Source: Fasciola hepatica
Taxonomy: Eukaryota; Platyhelminthes; Trematoda; Plagiorchiida; Fasciolidae
Assembly (NCBI GenBank): GCA_948099385.1
Contig: CANUEZ040000028.1
Span: 4,999,501 to 5,063,500 of the forward strand
Length of the DNA stretch: 64,000 nt
Direction of reading: 5' to 3'
Shown here: positions 47,301 to 59,884 of the stretch, piece after piece
Numbering within the stretch: the stretch's first letter is position 1
Layout of the letters: the number at the start of each line of letters is the position of its first letter
Made by a program: the position numbers and the translations under genes
The notes under the pieces: model-generated
The model's input: the letters and a program-made list of their open reading frames with translations, nothing else
Database searches by the model: none
Told to the model about the DNA's origin: nothing

Positions 47301-50300
47301 TATTCGCTTCTTTCTCAGTTACTGGTATGGTGTAGGCCACTCTCCAGCAGTCAGTGATTTTTCTGTGGGTTTAGCGTCCATTATAGGTTGGACATGAGAG
47401 GGAATGATGTTGCCGAACATCCCTTCAGCACAATAGGTGATATTCCATCCGAGTCCCATACTTCAACGGGATGTATCCGGGGAAGTTCCTTATATGCGTT
47501 GAGGGGAATGAAGAATTAACTGACTGATTTCAACAAAAGTTATCAGCAAACCCCTAGGCAGATGCCAAATCCCTGACACTTATTTAGCTCCAAATGAGTT
47601 CTTCAGCATCTATAGGTGATGAGAATTTATTTGGATTCTTGCCGTTTATTTGTGTAAAAGCTTTTCAGGTTTTAGAATACTTATATTTGTCGTCACTGTC
47701 TGAATATATATGCCAATCAACTGATCCAAGGACAATTAAACGTATTACGTGTACACTAACTTCAACCACAGAAAGCTTTTGGAACAGAAAACACCAAGCC
47801 CGTCATTTTACTTTTCTAGTTAAGTGACTCGATCGAAAATGAAATTGAAATTTGTATTGCTGAAGATTCCGTGTCCATTATTCGAACATTATAATATTTT
47901 AAACAAAACCTCCTCATTCCTGCATCAGCATTTCGTTTTTCCCCTACTCTATTTTACCCAAAACATTTTACTCACTTCTAAATATCATAATAAGATTTCA
48001 AGTTAGATAGAGGACCGCAATGCACGTGCACCAAAAGTCCTGCTAAGAGTTACTAGGTGCAAACAAATTTACAACTACCATAAGTTAGTCACTGGTAAAA
48101 TCCAAAAGAAACCAGATCAATACCATTTTAAGATTGAGTTTAGAAACTAACACCTTTATTGTCAGAGATTTGGGAAATTATCACATAGATTTGGAAAATG
48201 ACCAGTTAAACTTAAGAACCAAACGCGATGGTTGGTCTTCGCACCTGAATAGTATATCTCACTAATCAACTGGCTCTAGGCCTAACAGGATGACTATCGA
48301 CCGTAGTAACCACCTGTCTTCACACGCTCTTTCCGTGCAAAACAGTACAGACTCCAGTGGCGCGTCATTTCACGCTCATAGACGGACGTCGATCCGGTGG
48401 ATCAGTCCGGTCATGTGATTTGGGCTAGATAATCGAGCTGTCCTCGCCCTGCTAATATGGCGCACTACGCTAGATGTCACGAGTTAGGAAGTGTATTTCG
48501 ATAATCCAGTAGACGAAGTTGTGGTGCCGTTCCCTGAATAACACCAGCATTCGGTTCATCGACATGATATTTAACTGGAAATATATAAGTTACCTTAATT
48601 TAAGGGGTACCTTGTCCCTTCGGCGTGTCGGACAACATTTGGCGTTTCCGTTCAATTTCTAAAATCGCAACCAGTATACCTGAAAGGTGATTTCTTAAGA
48701 AACATGTTTAATATATGTGTACACGTAGTGCGTGTTTTCCATATATATGTACCTTCAGAATCAGCAGGAAAAACCTGTCCAACTGGTCACTGAAATCTGA
48801 AAATTTTTGCATTATCTCGTGTGAAGACGTTTGTTTTCAATTCCAAGTAACTACGCTTTATTAGATTAAACTGATGCCTCACGTGTTCATTTTTTCGGAT
48901 AAAACCACAGAAAACAGAATATAAAATGAGTCGACAGCAGTGGAGTATTCTGGGAAAAAATGTTGGAATTTTTGACCATCTTAGCAGGAATGTGACAAAA
49001 TGCCAGTTCCCTTGAACCTAAGTGCAGTCGAAATGTTTTGCTTCGTTAAGAATCTAGTCAGCTGAGTGAGTTGGAATCGAGACAGTGCATTCAACCGATA
49101 CAATTTCTTAGTGAATTAGCTTTGATTTAGGAAACATTGTGTGATTACATGCATTTGACAGGCTGCTTCCATATTTGACGCACTGGGTATCCTTTATTCA
49201 ATTTGGCGGTAGTGAAAGGCGATAAAAGCTGCTAGGTGTTACAATTTGGTTTACTCTTCTCAACAGCGATCAATCTGAAATTCTTACAAAGCGGTGTTTG
49301 CAAACACAGCGAACGGACATGATGCATTAAACATTTGCAATAAAAAACTACGGTTATTCCCACGGTACTCAAGTCGATTCAATTGCCTAACAATAATAAA
49401 GATACTCCCAGGTAAGCTGCGTCAGAATGTGCGTATTATTCATCGAATTGGATTGTACGGCACTTCTGCCATGGACTGGATGATGCTGGGCACATAACTG
49501 CAAAATTCCTGGTTAAAAACGGTACACCGTAGTATGATTCCTACGATTGGTCTTCTACGGTAGCGTGATTCCTACCCTACTGGGTACTGGTGAAAAATCA
49601 GATTTAAAACAGATCATCTATATTATGAACAATGAATCCCAACGGACTACGGATGAAAAAACCAATTATCGCGTTCGGCTATCAAATTGAACTGACAGTG
49701 TGCCAACTTCATATGATAATTTCTCAAATCCATGTGAATATTTTGAGAATCACCGTGACTGTTTTTAATTCGATCTTAAAACGGCTTAGTATCGCTTCAC
49801 CTCAGTACCTGAAATTCACAGTCAACAAATATGGAATGAGTATAGGTAGTCTGAAACCCGATTTGACGTAGTATTATTCATCATGCAGTGCGAACGTTCA
49901 ACTCACCAGCGAAAACCATAATTGTTAAGATTCATCAGTTATGCCCCTCCACCGAGTCCCCACCCGGACTCAAACTAGAGCTAAACGATTGCCAGTCGAA
50001 CACCTAACCACAGGCTATCTGGGCTGGCTCTCAACGATTTGTTGAACATATACACTACATGACATTGCATGCTTCCATCGCCGGTGTTGTGCAGTAACAG
50101 CCCACTTCCCGCTCTGCAACCGACTTCTACGATGGAGGAATTCTCTGTAGGAGCCCAAGTACAACGACGGCATTCTGTTGTAAAAAAACCTAGCAAGGAG
50201 GAAACAACCGTGCGGTGCTTCCACGGTTTTCATTGATGAGTCACGCATTGACGTTGCATGACGAACGACGTCAAGCAAATTATGGAAAACTTCTATTCAG

Positions 50301-53300
50301 TGAGAAGGAGATAAATCGTAATCGTTTTAACCGATGGTCCATCTAATAAGAGTCTTTATTATAACTCTTCTTCTGTTAGTAATACTAATGTACACTAGGT
50401 AGCTGTAGGCGAATTTTCTTCCATTCAGAAGTGTCCCGTGTAGTGGCAGTTCTAATACCGCTTCTTTTAGATTCTATCTCCAATCTTGTTTCATCTTTCG
50501 CAGTCTAAATTCCAGTATACGTTTCCAGTTTAACAATAATCAGTGATCCTGATAAAGCTTTGGATCTCCTAAATGGTTGTGAAGAAATCGGAGTTACCAT
50601 CATATTTACCGACGAGGTTATCCCTGTCATTCTTTTTCGGACTAGGGTTAGGTCCAAATGCGGTTTCGAAAATTAAGTAAATCAAGAACTCAACGAATAT
50701 AAACTTTTCCTGCTGAAAGCCATGTCCGGTTTTTTGTTTACCACTCTACAAGAACCGGTTGGAACGTCATTAAGATACTACCTAAATGCGTCGAATACAA
50801 AATCAAAGCCACGCTGCTAGAACTCTTCATTTATACTTTCCTAAAATATCCAGTTAATGACGAATGATACTAAGGAGATGATTTTGTGGATCCAAGAAAT
50901 CCACACACTCAGTAGTCAGATACATCAAAAGACAGCTACCTGGCGTAATCGATGGGGCTCATGTATTCCCATACTTTCAAGATATACTTCATACTAATAT
51001 TTGTATTTCTTTTCTTACCTTGTCAAACTTCATTGATACGATTTCCGATGGAGGTTCTAGTTGCCGGAACCACCGGAACAAGTTCTTGTTAATGGCTGTT
51101 TGAAATGAACTGAATGGTAAGAATTACGACACACGTGTACACAGTGCGCATTTCCAGAGTCGTACGACTGACTTAACAGCGGTTAAGGAGCCGTTTGTAC
51201 GCGGCATTTTCCCCATGGAACTAGAATCCCAAGTTTCTAAGCATTTCACAGGTAACCACATAACAATCATCTTTTCTTTGCCAAATAGAACTGGAAACTT
51301 CAGCACGCAGGTGCAGCCGTTCAGTTTTGGAAGACTAGAATTCAATGAACACTATAATCGTCCTCTGATGCGCTTGTTTTTTCACCAAATCGGAACATTA
51401 GAGTCAGTCACAAATAATTAAAATATTACGTTGGCTCAATTCAGTCAACCAGGGGAGTCAATGGATACACATGCCAAAACCAAAAAAGAATACTGTTAGA
51501 TGCAACTTTAATGTCAGTAACTAAATTACGTACAGTGGTTTCCGATCGATTGAGTTGACAGAGGCCAACACTATATAATCCGTAAAGAATGCAGCATATG
51601 GGTCTACACACTCGACCAGATGTTTTATAAAGGATCTGAGTTTTATCGAATGATACCAACTGTCTTTTCCGATTATTGTCAAGATGACTTCACTCCAAGG
51701 TCAATGAATATTCCTTCCGTTTTCATCCTCCTACCCTATGGAAAGGGTACCTAAATGTTTTATAGGCTCGGTGAGAATGTCGCCCAGGTGAGAATAAAGA
51801 CAAACTCATAGGAGTGGGAAAAGGTTACCCGGTGATACCATGCAAGTTTCTTTTAGTGAGAAATTTTTTCACAAAACCATTAGCGGCATAACAACAGTTC
51901 CGTGTGCTTAATAAGGGTAGGCCTAGTTGCAACTTCATAAGGTAACCCCAAGATCTGTAAGTTTGCCTTCTTTATTACAATTAATGTAATATTAGCTTGC
52001 ATTTTTGTTTCCATTCGTCAAATCAGTGACATCTGAACATTGATAAACGGTGCAGGGCGCTTTAGCTATAAAAGCCATTGTAGTGCGCTCATTGAGTATA
52101 AACCTTCTCTTCTCTCAACAGACTAATAGGTTGACTGATCGGCAGAAAACCCAAATGTCAGACCAAATAGTTTGAGCCACGCCGCGAAAATTTCGGGCCT
52201 GTGTACTCCACCAAGCTCCAGTAACTAAATAACTGGGGATACTCGAGAGACCAAGCTGGGGATTCGACTGGATGTAGAAGGAACTAGTACGAGAAATTAG
52301 GAAGTCTGCTGTCTTTAAGCGGCTGAAAAATGCAACGTCAATCATCGTTGAATAACGGTGGATTGTTTTCAGGTTTCAGAGGACGAAGATAGAGAAAGTT
52401 GTTAGGGAAAAAGGAGACAGAAATAAAGTACACTTGGAATGTCGGAGTAAAGCAAACGGTCAGATTGGAATTAACTGAATTGCAAATAAAGTCGTTTCCT
52501 TCGAGGTGGCGATGTCAATAGATACTGGCGAGTTACTGAGGAATTAGTCCAATTTTCATCTGTGTACTTCGGTTCAGTCACACATGGTCAATCGATCAAA
52601 CTGAGACCTAGGATTGGTTTCATTTTCATGGGAAATATGTAATCGTTTTGGAACTGTGTAGTGAACCATGTACGATTTTGCTTCAGACTGGGTTTCTCTC
52701 AAGTAGTCAGTTTTTCTGTCTCCGTACATATCTGATGGTGCAGCATATCAAGCAACTGAAATATCGATGTTGGACTTGGTCAGTTAAATAGAAACAGTCT
52801 ACTTTGTCAAAGTGGATACACCTGTTGAAAAATAAAAGAACGTTAGTCTGAATTTGGAAGACGTAAAGTGGCAAACATAGGTATGTCTTCTTGGTACTTC
52901 TCATCAAGCCAGTACGGTTTATATGCAGAGCTTTATCATAGCTCAAAAATATGATTCAGAGTATAAAATGCTAGTTATGAAAAGGGTGAAAGCGAAACAC
53001 TGATTCGATAAGAACTAAACTTAGATGATCTGATATCAAACTTTTCTAACTAGGTGATTGACGATCGCATAATTCGTGTCAGCAGAAATCCGTCCTGTAG
53101 GTTATTCACGAGTGGCTGCACTATACAGTGCGAGCAGTCTTCGCCTAGGTTTAGCTTATCTTATACAATCATGAGCTCTGCAAACGATAACCAACCAGCT
53201 GATGAACGTAAGGCAGTGAAGTGTCACAGGTAATGTCGAATGAAACCATCACTTTAATTATGAAGCATTGCGGTACAAATATGTCAGTGGCTGGAACACC

Positions 53301-56300
53301 AATTCGGTCTCCTGTTTGTCTAAGCGCACGAGACTTGGCACTTTCAATAGGTGGAATCGACGAACTTTATTTCCACCCAACGAATTGATCATGTTTCCTA
53401 ACTTTCGCCTATTTTCCACGGACGTGAACTATGATTGTCAGGGAAGTTCGTTTGTTAGCATCTCCTTGTTCAATACGTGCTCCAACAAATTGGATGTTCC
53501 ATCTGAAGATCGATCTGCATGTATCGTCAATGTATCTGTTTCAGCTTTCCTAAAAACCCGAACAATTAAAAAACCCAAGATTAAAAGCTGAGAAATTTTG
53601 TATGCATTCGACTGAGCACTAATAATGTTGAAAAATTAACGAAACTGCTTCAGAGCAAACCTTAATAGGTGCACACATGTCATATCAGAGCCTCATATGA
53701 CGGAGATTGGCTAAAACCAAACCTACTGTCCTGCAAATAATAGCATTCATTGCGACACTTCACATTATCCCTTGACTAAACCAAATTAGTTGAGTACTGC
53801 CTTACGTGGCTACCATCCTTATTATCATGTAAGGAAGTGTTTCAGAAACTTTGACCCGGTGTGAGAAAATTACGGATTATCCTAAATAATAAATAGAAAA
53901 TTGTTGAAGTCAGATTAAATGTCCGTGATACACTTTCATGTGCAATGTGCTACTCACAATAAAGGTAAATCTGTCTAAAATATGACAACCTCGAGTGACG
54001 ATTTATTAATGACGTTTGTTGATGCCCCTGTCCACTGTCTACCCCCTAACTGCACGCGGAACAGATCGACATAAACGTGAGCATTGCAGTGTACTTTTAA
54101 AAGACCATTTTCGAGTCACCTGATTGTCTTTCGCACTCGATACCACCGGATATTCATGCACTTTCATCACGTTTGTTGTGCTTCGATAACAATGTGAGTA
54201 TTACATAACTCTTCTCACCCTGTCCACCCAAGTAGCACCGTAGTTTTCCCCCTTTGCATGACATAATCTTGCAACCTATTGTTGACTCAGGTCTACCCAC
54301 CTTCATTGTTCACTTACCAATCCAATTTTTGCAACTATTTTGGGAACACTTTTCGTTTTATAGCGCCTAACATTGGTTTGGTGTTGATGTATCGGATAAT
54401 TGCTGAAGCGGTCTCAAATGAATATGTTTTTACTTCACTTGAGTTCGAGTCAATCTATCTGCAATTGTCTACTCTCACATCGCTGATGGTCCTAGAAAAC
54501 CAGTGCGGGCTGAGTTATCTACACTGCACTGACCGTTGAGCAAAAGTGATCATGGATGATTGTTCATCTCAGCGTATGTTTGCATGCGCGTGACTTAGTT
54601 TGACAGTCCTTCGTTGGGTTGAATATCCTCCTCCATTGATTTTCGTTTTTCGCTGTTCATTGTTTATCTGCCCTAGTCACATAGCGCAGTCTACTCCTGC
54701 CGAGTCAATTGAATTACCGTTAACTTTAGCTGAAATTATTGCAGCCTTAACTGTTTGGTTCGGTAGAAGCACAATATAAACCGTGGCTCGTCCTATTTGA
54801 GTTTTCCTGAGGATCCCGCACAAATTGCACCCATAAATTGATGTTACTGAGCAATAAATAAAATGTAGTATTGCAAGGCCAGTAAGATTTTTGAATTTTG
54901 TATGGTTCGTATGTCACCTATTCGGTCAGTAATCACCTTTCTTTAATTCCAACATTGGTCCGTCTAATTTTCCATCAGGGCTCTCGAATGGCACCGAGGT
55001 CATCCAATCCAGTAAACTGCTTTTGGGACTGTTATACCGGTAATCGTTGGACACGATAAACACAGCAGGGATTTTTCATTCGAAACTTTTTAATTATGGC
55101 TTGGGACAATCAAAAATTAATTTTCAGTCCATTTAGACGGTTCCTACCAAGAACAAATAAAAATCGCCGCAAAGGAAATGCGCTTTTGTGAGAAAACAAA
55201 AGGATTTATTCCAGTAGTGTTCTGTAGGGCAAAAAATACAAATTCCGACTATTGAACATCATGGATTCCTGCGTTCGGTATGGCGTATGCCAACTGGGAG
55301 TTCTTTACTTGTGGGATGAGAATGCACGCTTTTCTTCTCAGCCGAAAGCCCCACTCGGTCTATTGGTAAAATATTTTATTAACCAGCATTCTCAAAACAC
55401 AGAAAAAAGTGAACCTATTTTGCTGACCAATTTTTGTCGGCAACACAGACTCATTAGTTGCTATTTCGTATTTTTTAAAACAACTCAGTGAAAGGATAAA
55501 GCCATTATTGAATGCACTTCATCTGTCTACTTTTATTTTCGTTACAACTCTAAGCATGTATCAGCGAGAAAATTTATGTGAAACTCTGTAGAGCACAAAT
55601 TTGGCGAAACATTTTTCGAGGGAATGCTCGGAATGCAATTTAGAGATACTATCCTCACTTTTTTATCCACAGGTGTTTATGTCTCATGGAGACCATCGGA
55701 AAAACCGTGGGATCAACAAGACTGTCAACGCATCTCATCTAAAGCGCGATGTTTCTGTGGTCACTTGCTAAATCAGCACGAAAAATTCAATCCAAAACAC
55801 ATATTTTTGAAGTGCGAACAGGTTTGTTTAATATATATTATAAACGAGGATACCTCCATGGCAGAAATTTTAAGCATACATTTTGTTCGTAGATAAACTG
55901 GCTAGATATGGGTGGGGTTAATAAAAGGACTTGTTATTTCGCTGCGGGCCTCCATAAGTCAAGCAATTTAGCCACTCCGAAAGCAACATGATCGATTCGT
56001 AAGTTTGATAGTAGGCGAAGTGAAACTAGCATTTATTGATCTACGACTGCGACCAGGCAGTGGTAATCAAAATCACAGCAACAAATGCCACACCACAATG
56101 CTACTTTGTAAATCGGAAGTGTTGGCAAATACATGTAAAAAAATTGGAATTAAATATAGTTTCTAACAACTTTTATTGTGTTACCACATATGTCTGAATC
56201 ATAGAAATCCAGACCACTGTTGTAATTATCAATAAGAAAGGATTTTCAACAATGAATTTGTGGTAATAACTATCCAATTTTTCACAGCAATCGATTTGAA

Positions 56301-57857
56301 TTCTCACCAATTGCTTTTTCACTATAAAAATTTACTGGTCTGACACCCAGTCATGGTTTCCCTCACCACCTCTCATTTTTAAAACATCTATCCACTTCAT
56401 GAAATACTGACTTACGGGAAATTTAATGAATTAGAGAAGGGATCCAAAAAATTATCTGACCTTTTCTTTGCGTGTTAGTCCCTACAAGGATTAAACTCAC
56501 ATATTGCAAGAACTCAAGGTGATCTGATTTTCTGTGAATACAAGTAAGACTAAGGCATCTGAAGGATTTTCGGTGTCTTATCTGCTAAATATCACCGTGA
56601 ATTCTACCTATCTTCAATACGATTCTTTCACCCAACTATGAAACTGACTTCTATATCAGCCGCTTAGGGAATTTCCGTCTGCACATTGGTTACTACTGCC
56701 GACTTACTTGTCATTCACTCCTCAGCTCCCCCTTGTCTGCTCCAAAGTTGTGAAAAACAAAGTTGGCTGCCAAACTGAGGGTTAATTTTAATGAACGAAA
56801 AGGGGTTTCGGAATCACAGGGAACGCCGTCTACTTGGTAACTGCACTTTTGTCGTTTCGAACAAATTGCAGGCACATTTTAGTTTAGCATTTTACTACTG
56901 ATGAGTAGCTAAAATTGAAGTTCACATTTGCACTTGGTATTCTCGCGACTGTTTTAGAGCCGGCCTCTTAGCTAGCAACCATATTTTTTCTCACTGATTT
57001 GCCGGTAAGTGAAAAACACAGCGTTATTCGTTTATTCCTACAACCCTGATTTCATGATCATATTCATCAGGCCTTCAGTAACCTCGAAAGTGCATTTGCT
57101 GTTTCCAAAATAGATTTCAGTTTAGGTTTATATAGACCCATTGAAGCGACGGACAACCGAATAAAAATCACAAGGTTGTCCACTGCCAATCGCTATAAAC
57201 AGGTGCTTCGCAATGAATTATCTGCAATCTGAGGAGGTTTTTTATGCACAAAGCATTCTCGTTTCACCGTAGATGTTTTTATTTATAAGATACTTATTTA
57301 CAAAACTGGCTGGTCGACTAGAGGGATAAGCTGTCGGTCAAGTATACGTTGGTTGCATTGATAATCTATAAAGCTCAATCAACTGTACGTAAGCGTCATC
57401 GCAATCATTCCCGAGATCGGGTGAAATGATTTAATCAACATTTTTAACCTTACTTTCATCGTCTCACATAAATGAATGTAGTGTGTCAGAAAGGAAGAGC
57501 CCCCAAAGGAGCTTGCATTTAGAGACACGTATCGACACTATCAAACAGACAGGGTAATGATGGTACAAAATGGTAGCTTAACGTAGGGGAAGGAGTGTCT
57601 TGATTCTCTCACTTAGTATCTTGTAATTCTGGGTTCGCTGCGACGAAAGTTTTGTGATCTGAAATAATGCACAAGGAGACGATCTTCAACGGCCAGTCAG
57701 CAGTCAACTATCTCATAGTGATCACCTTTACTTTCACCTTGAGGAGGTACTGAGATGCTGAAGATAGTATAGTCGGCGTTAGCCCCGCACTTGAATTAGA
57801 CATATTTTCTTGGTCATCATTTTGTGAAGCTAATGGTGGTTTGGAAGTTATTCAGTT

Positions 57858-57955
<98 letters not shown>

Positions 57956-59884
57956 CTTGCCTGCTTTCTGGCTGTGTGCCAAACGAAACGTGGTACAATG
58001 AGGGTACAAGGAGTGCATGGAGTGAGATTCCATGGTATTTCATACAAAAGTGCAGTAAAATCGATCCGTGATAATGCATCGTGTAAAGTGTGGAAGCTCG
58101 CTAAATCCGTGTGTGTTTTACAAAGTGACCAGGTATCATTATCCCCAAGTTCTCTTTATCCTATTAACCGATGTTCGGCTGTCGTTTTCTTTTCTTTTTA
58201 CTTCACCACTTCCTCCCTTATTTGTAGGCTTATCACATGGGTTGAACTGAATACGGCGAAAAATACAATGCTCGCCCAGATAAGTTAGTGACATTTCAAA
58301 ATACACCAAAACGACCAAAGTCGGTATGACAAGAAGTGGCATATCACCATGTCACTTGCAATGCCATCTTCGTCATTCTGCTGTCAGATCATTGTAAAAC
58401 TGATGGTAGGCAGTTGTGCTGTCACCCAACTGGCGGCCAGATCTAGAGAACAGAGGCCTCAGTTGGTCCGCAGTACAACATTTCGGCACAATGTATATTG
58501 TAGTTGGATCTTGTGGCTACAGAAGATGCACGTACAACTGTCGTATTCTAGAGACGTTCAATACAAAACCTGCACTGTTCAGTATACTTGCTGCCGTTCT
58601 ACAAAGAAATTTTCTGTGTATCTTCTCAGTGGTTTGGTTGAAGTGGTCAAAAACAAGTGAAGAGATAGACCGGTTATGTACTGTATCGCGAGATTCCCTT
58701 CTACGTCTATCAAATATGGGACTATATCCACTGCATGAATTTCATCACGGAGACTAGCAATAAATGATGTAAGACGGAGGAAGATATTCAAGACGTGATA
58801 CAAAACAAAAGCGTGAATATATTAACCGGTTTATGGTTAGATTCAGTAGATCAAGTGAAGAAAAAGTACTAAGTGCGGTCAGTGGCACCTAGTTTTTCGT
58901 CCTCCTTCTCAAGTTTTCTGCGTTTTTGTCAGTAATTTCGTCTCCATGACTATCGTTTTCGATTTGGTTATTCTGATCTGTACTGATCCAAAAGGATCAA
59001 TCATGTATGAAAATAAGTTTAATGAGCTGGTAAACTAATCGAGTTAGTCACAGAAATCAGATTGCGTAATATTCTATGGACTGGATGAAGCGTCATAATA
59101 GTTAACTGATGTGAAGTAGTGAATTGACCCAATCATCGATCGGTACTTCTCGATTTCCAGTTAGGACCCAAGACACGAGAAACAGAACTGGTTACGAGCT
59201 TTAAAGGACATCCTTCTTGATTTCTACGGCGTTCATCTTTACTTACATCATTCTCCTGAAGTTTCACCATTATGCCAAAATGCCAAAAAAGAGGTACAAA
59301 AATCCTGACATTATGACCCTAAATTATGGACATTCATTTGAGGGACAAAGCGATTCGAATTGACAACCTAAGGGTGGAAAGAGAGAGAGAGAGAATGGAG
59401 AGATCCAATAAACGATTATGAATGGACCCACAAATATCTGATTATCCTTTTGTGCAAGCTAGTTCAATGACAAACTGGTAATCGGTCTCTTTCTATTGTA
59501 CTTTTATTCCACTCAATGCACCGAGCCGAATTGCACAGCACAGTGTATGTGATTTGTTGCTCTTCTGAATTTCTCACACATGTCAGCCTTCCTGTTTATG
59601 CCAAGCGTACAAATTCGTGCCAAGTAGACCGGAGGAAGTTGGCGAGTATTGGTTGACTAAACGACGTGACTTTGATCCGGCAGCATACCGTGTTAAATGT
59701 CGATGCAAGCACACACACGAGGAACACGTGGCTCATCCACCGCCGCATCACTGTCAAGCCAAAGGATGCGGGTGCTCTGGTTTCACATCCGCATTCGCCT
59801 GTGCAGCTTGTGACAAGCCCTGGCAACTACATGAGACGGTGTTTGAAACTGAAAGTGAACGTCGTGCAGCCGGCAGACAAGTGG
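38358..59884 (+). CDS. FAM221B: FAM221B-like conserved Cys/His-rich protein (four exons found)
   Basis: Exons are 38358-38387, 38423-38686, 55673-55821 and 59587-59884, about 247 residues before a missing C-terminus. Conserved family landmarks, in order, are YDVISLARAM then KELFSPE (about residues 62-82), SGVYVSWRP (about 98-105), RCFCGHLLNQH (about 122-132), LCQAYKFVPSRPEEVGEYW (about 152-170), CRCKHTHEEH (about 184-193), GCGCSGFTSAFACAACDKPW (about 206-225) and HETVFETESERR. Phases are 0, 1 and 0 at the three junctions. FAM221 proteins are conserved in ciliated eukaryotes and poorly understood; the Cys/His pattern suggests metal binding (inference). The introns are 35, 16986 and 3765 bases. 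Exon 2 has an apparent one-base deletion near 38540, either a sequence error or a real break. FAM221B fits better than FAM221A because of the PSRPEEVGE-W block. Confidence 0.85.
38423..38686 (+). CDS. FAM221B: FAM221B-like exon 2, with apparent frameshift
   Basis: The first frame runs 38423-38539 (ISKISDKTVFPTDKDG, GGNYKPFKYSAA) and hits TAG at 38543. The second frame from about 38542 reads VEVRIKKIEPAKHYDVIS, LARAMNDDFAAKTKELFSPE and VEAVREAIQSG. One missing A in the AAA run at 38539-38541 would explain the break. No canonical intron with the right phase fits between the two frames. The exon ends with one base of a Gly codon before GTAATT, matching the phase of exon 3. Confidence 0.75.
38860..39900 (-). 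mobile_element. CR1 retrotransposon 3' fragment (intronic)
   Basis: Minus-strand segments read LTRKMDLPLNLSECQCL, VVSQVKDLGVIMDNSFKP, PHMEYCVQAWAPYYQKDIEC, LEKVQGLATRMVAGQRG and MERRRIRGDLIETFKVMKG. After a stop near 39214 come KYFSNRVVPYWNKLLEEV and FRKAVDLCWV. This is the reverse transcriptase thumb and C-terminal end of a CR1 element. The 3' end is a short TTCAG-type simple repeat (38866-38895). It is oriented against the host gene and is one of the best-kept CR1 pieces here. Confidence 0.85.
40390..40560 (-). pseudogene. CR1 C-terminal fragment
   Basis: The minus-strand translation gives VVEAYTVTVFKRELDPVW, which resembles the last conserved block of CR1 ORF2 (for example VINTTTVKAFRKAVDLCW at 39.1 kb). 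It is short and stands alone. Confidence 0.45.
40797..40830 (-). repeat. tRNA-like fragment (B-box-like)
   Basis: Read on the minus strand it contains TTGGTTCGAGTCTCCC, a good polymerase III B-box and T-arm sequence, followed by a TATTCCACT end. No matching 5' tRNA half is visible. It is probably part of a tRNA-derived SINE. Confidence 0.3.
43550..43690. repeat. SINE-like interspersed repeat, copy C
   Basis: This is the most diverged of the three copies. It keeps ATGCGACCCGCC, GTTGCGCCCG, GACGTCCTGTA and GCGGCCAAAGCC in the same order as copies A and B. It lies in the long intron of the FAM221B-like gene with no CR1 end next to it, so the family can move independently. Confidence 0.55.
44420..44491 (-). 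tRNA. tRNA-like sequence, probably pseudogene or SINE head
   Basis: On the minus strand a perfect 7-bp acceptor-type stem (CGGCAGT with ACTGCCG) encloses 58 bases. Inside are a 4-bp D-type stem and a GGGTTCGGTTCC B-box/T-arm. The anticodon stem does not pair well and the T stem is imperfect. It is unlikely to be a functional tRNA. Confidence 0.35.
47180..47500 (-). pseudogene. Non-LTR reverse transcriptase remnant
   Basis: The minus-strand translation shows SDGISPIVLKGCSATSF, which fits the GPDGLSPIVLKGC-type start of a reverse transcriptase, then broken matches toward the next motif. Stops occur throughout. The clade cannot be assigned. Confidence 0.5.
49950..50017 (-). repeat. tRNA-derived SINE-like fragment
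   Basis: On the minus strand an A-box-like TGGTTAGGTG is followed, after TTCGACTGGCAATCG, by a B-box-like TTTGAGTCC and GGGTGGGG. The spacing of about 40 bases fits a tRNA-like head. It is close to tRNA structure but lacks a matching acceptor stem. Confidence 0.5.
55673..55821 (+). CDS. FAM221B: FAM221B-like exon 3
   Basis: The acceptor is TTATCCACAG. The exon completes the Gly codon begun in exon 2 and reads VYVSWRPSEKPWDQQDC, then KARCFCGHLLNQHEKF and LKCEQ, ending in phase 0 before GTTTGT. The C-x-C-x2-L-x3-H arrangement is conserved in the FAM221 family. In homologues the SGVYVSWR segment is continuous, so no exon is missing in the 17-kb intron. Confidence 0.85.
57861..57951. repeat. (TA)n microsatellite
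   Basis: 91 bases of uninterrupted TA. The 154-codon and two 76-codon frames crossing it are artefacts of the repeat. Confidence 0.98.
58416..58700 (+). pseudogene. Possible Kelch-repeat remnant
   Basis: The frame 58416-58757 contains HFGTMYIVVGSCGYRRCTYN then RILETFNTKP, which resembles one Kelch blade (iYvvGG, a variable loop, then vE-f-n). The next blade seems to switch frame (AVLQRNFLC, then SGLVEVV). No GG doublet is intact. It could be chance similarity. Confidence 0.25.
59587..59884 (+). CDS. FAM221B: FAM221B-like exon 4
   Basis: The acceptor AG is at 59585-59586. The exon starts PSCLCQAYKFVPSRPEEVGE and continues with CRCKHTHEEH, HHCQAKGCGCSGF and ACAACDKPWQLHETVFE, ending RRAAGRQVG with one base of the next codon before GTGAGT. 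This is the most conserved part of the family. A read-through frame would stop at 59919, and the splice donor is strong, so at least one more exon is expected downstream. Confidence 0.9.

Larger units (their letters stand above)
38687..55672 (+). other. Intron 2 of the FAM221B-like gene (17.0 kb)
   Basis: It contains CR1 fragments on the minus strand (38866-39900, about 40390-40560), SINE-like copy C (43550-43690), tRNA-like fragments (44420-44491, 49950-50017, 40797-40830) and a reverse transcriptase remnant (47180-47500). The remaining stretches (41.1-43.5, 43.7-47.1 and 47.5-55.6 kb) are AT-rich and show no gene or motif that I can support. Confidence 0.75.
55822..59586 (+). other. Intron 3 of the FAM221B-like gene (3.8 kb)
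   Basis: The intron holds a 91-base TA microsatellite and a possible Kelch-like remnant (58416-58700). A short AG run lies near 59380. Other reading frames are random-looking. Confidence 0.75.

Noticed and set aside
53171..53229. A tidy first-exon candidate (ATG, 19 codons, GTAATG donor)
   Set aside because: It ends in phase 2, while exon 3 of the FAM221B-like gene needs phase 1. The segment at 38423-38686 has both the right phase and family homology.
53268..54539. Frames of 107 and 86 codons in the long intron
   Set aside because: There are no motifs. The FAM221B-like protein is continuous across this intron in homologues, so no exon is expected here.
57817..58288. Reading frames of 76-154 codons across a TA tract
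   Set aside because: They consist largely of an Ile-Tyr repeat from the microsatellite and have no conserved sequence outside it. The same applies to frames at 2420-3130 and 62225-62596.
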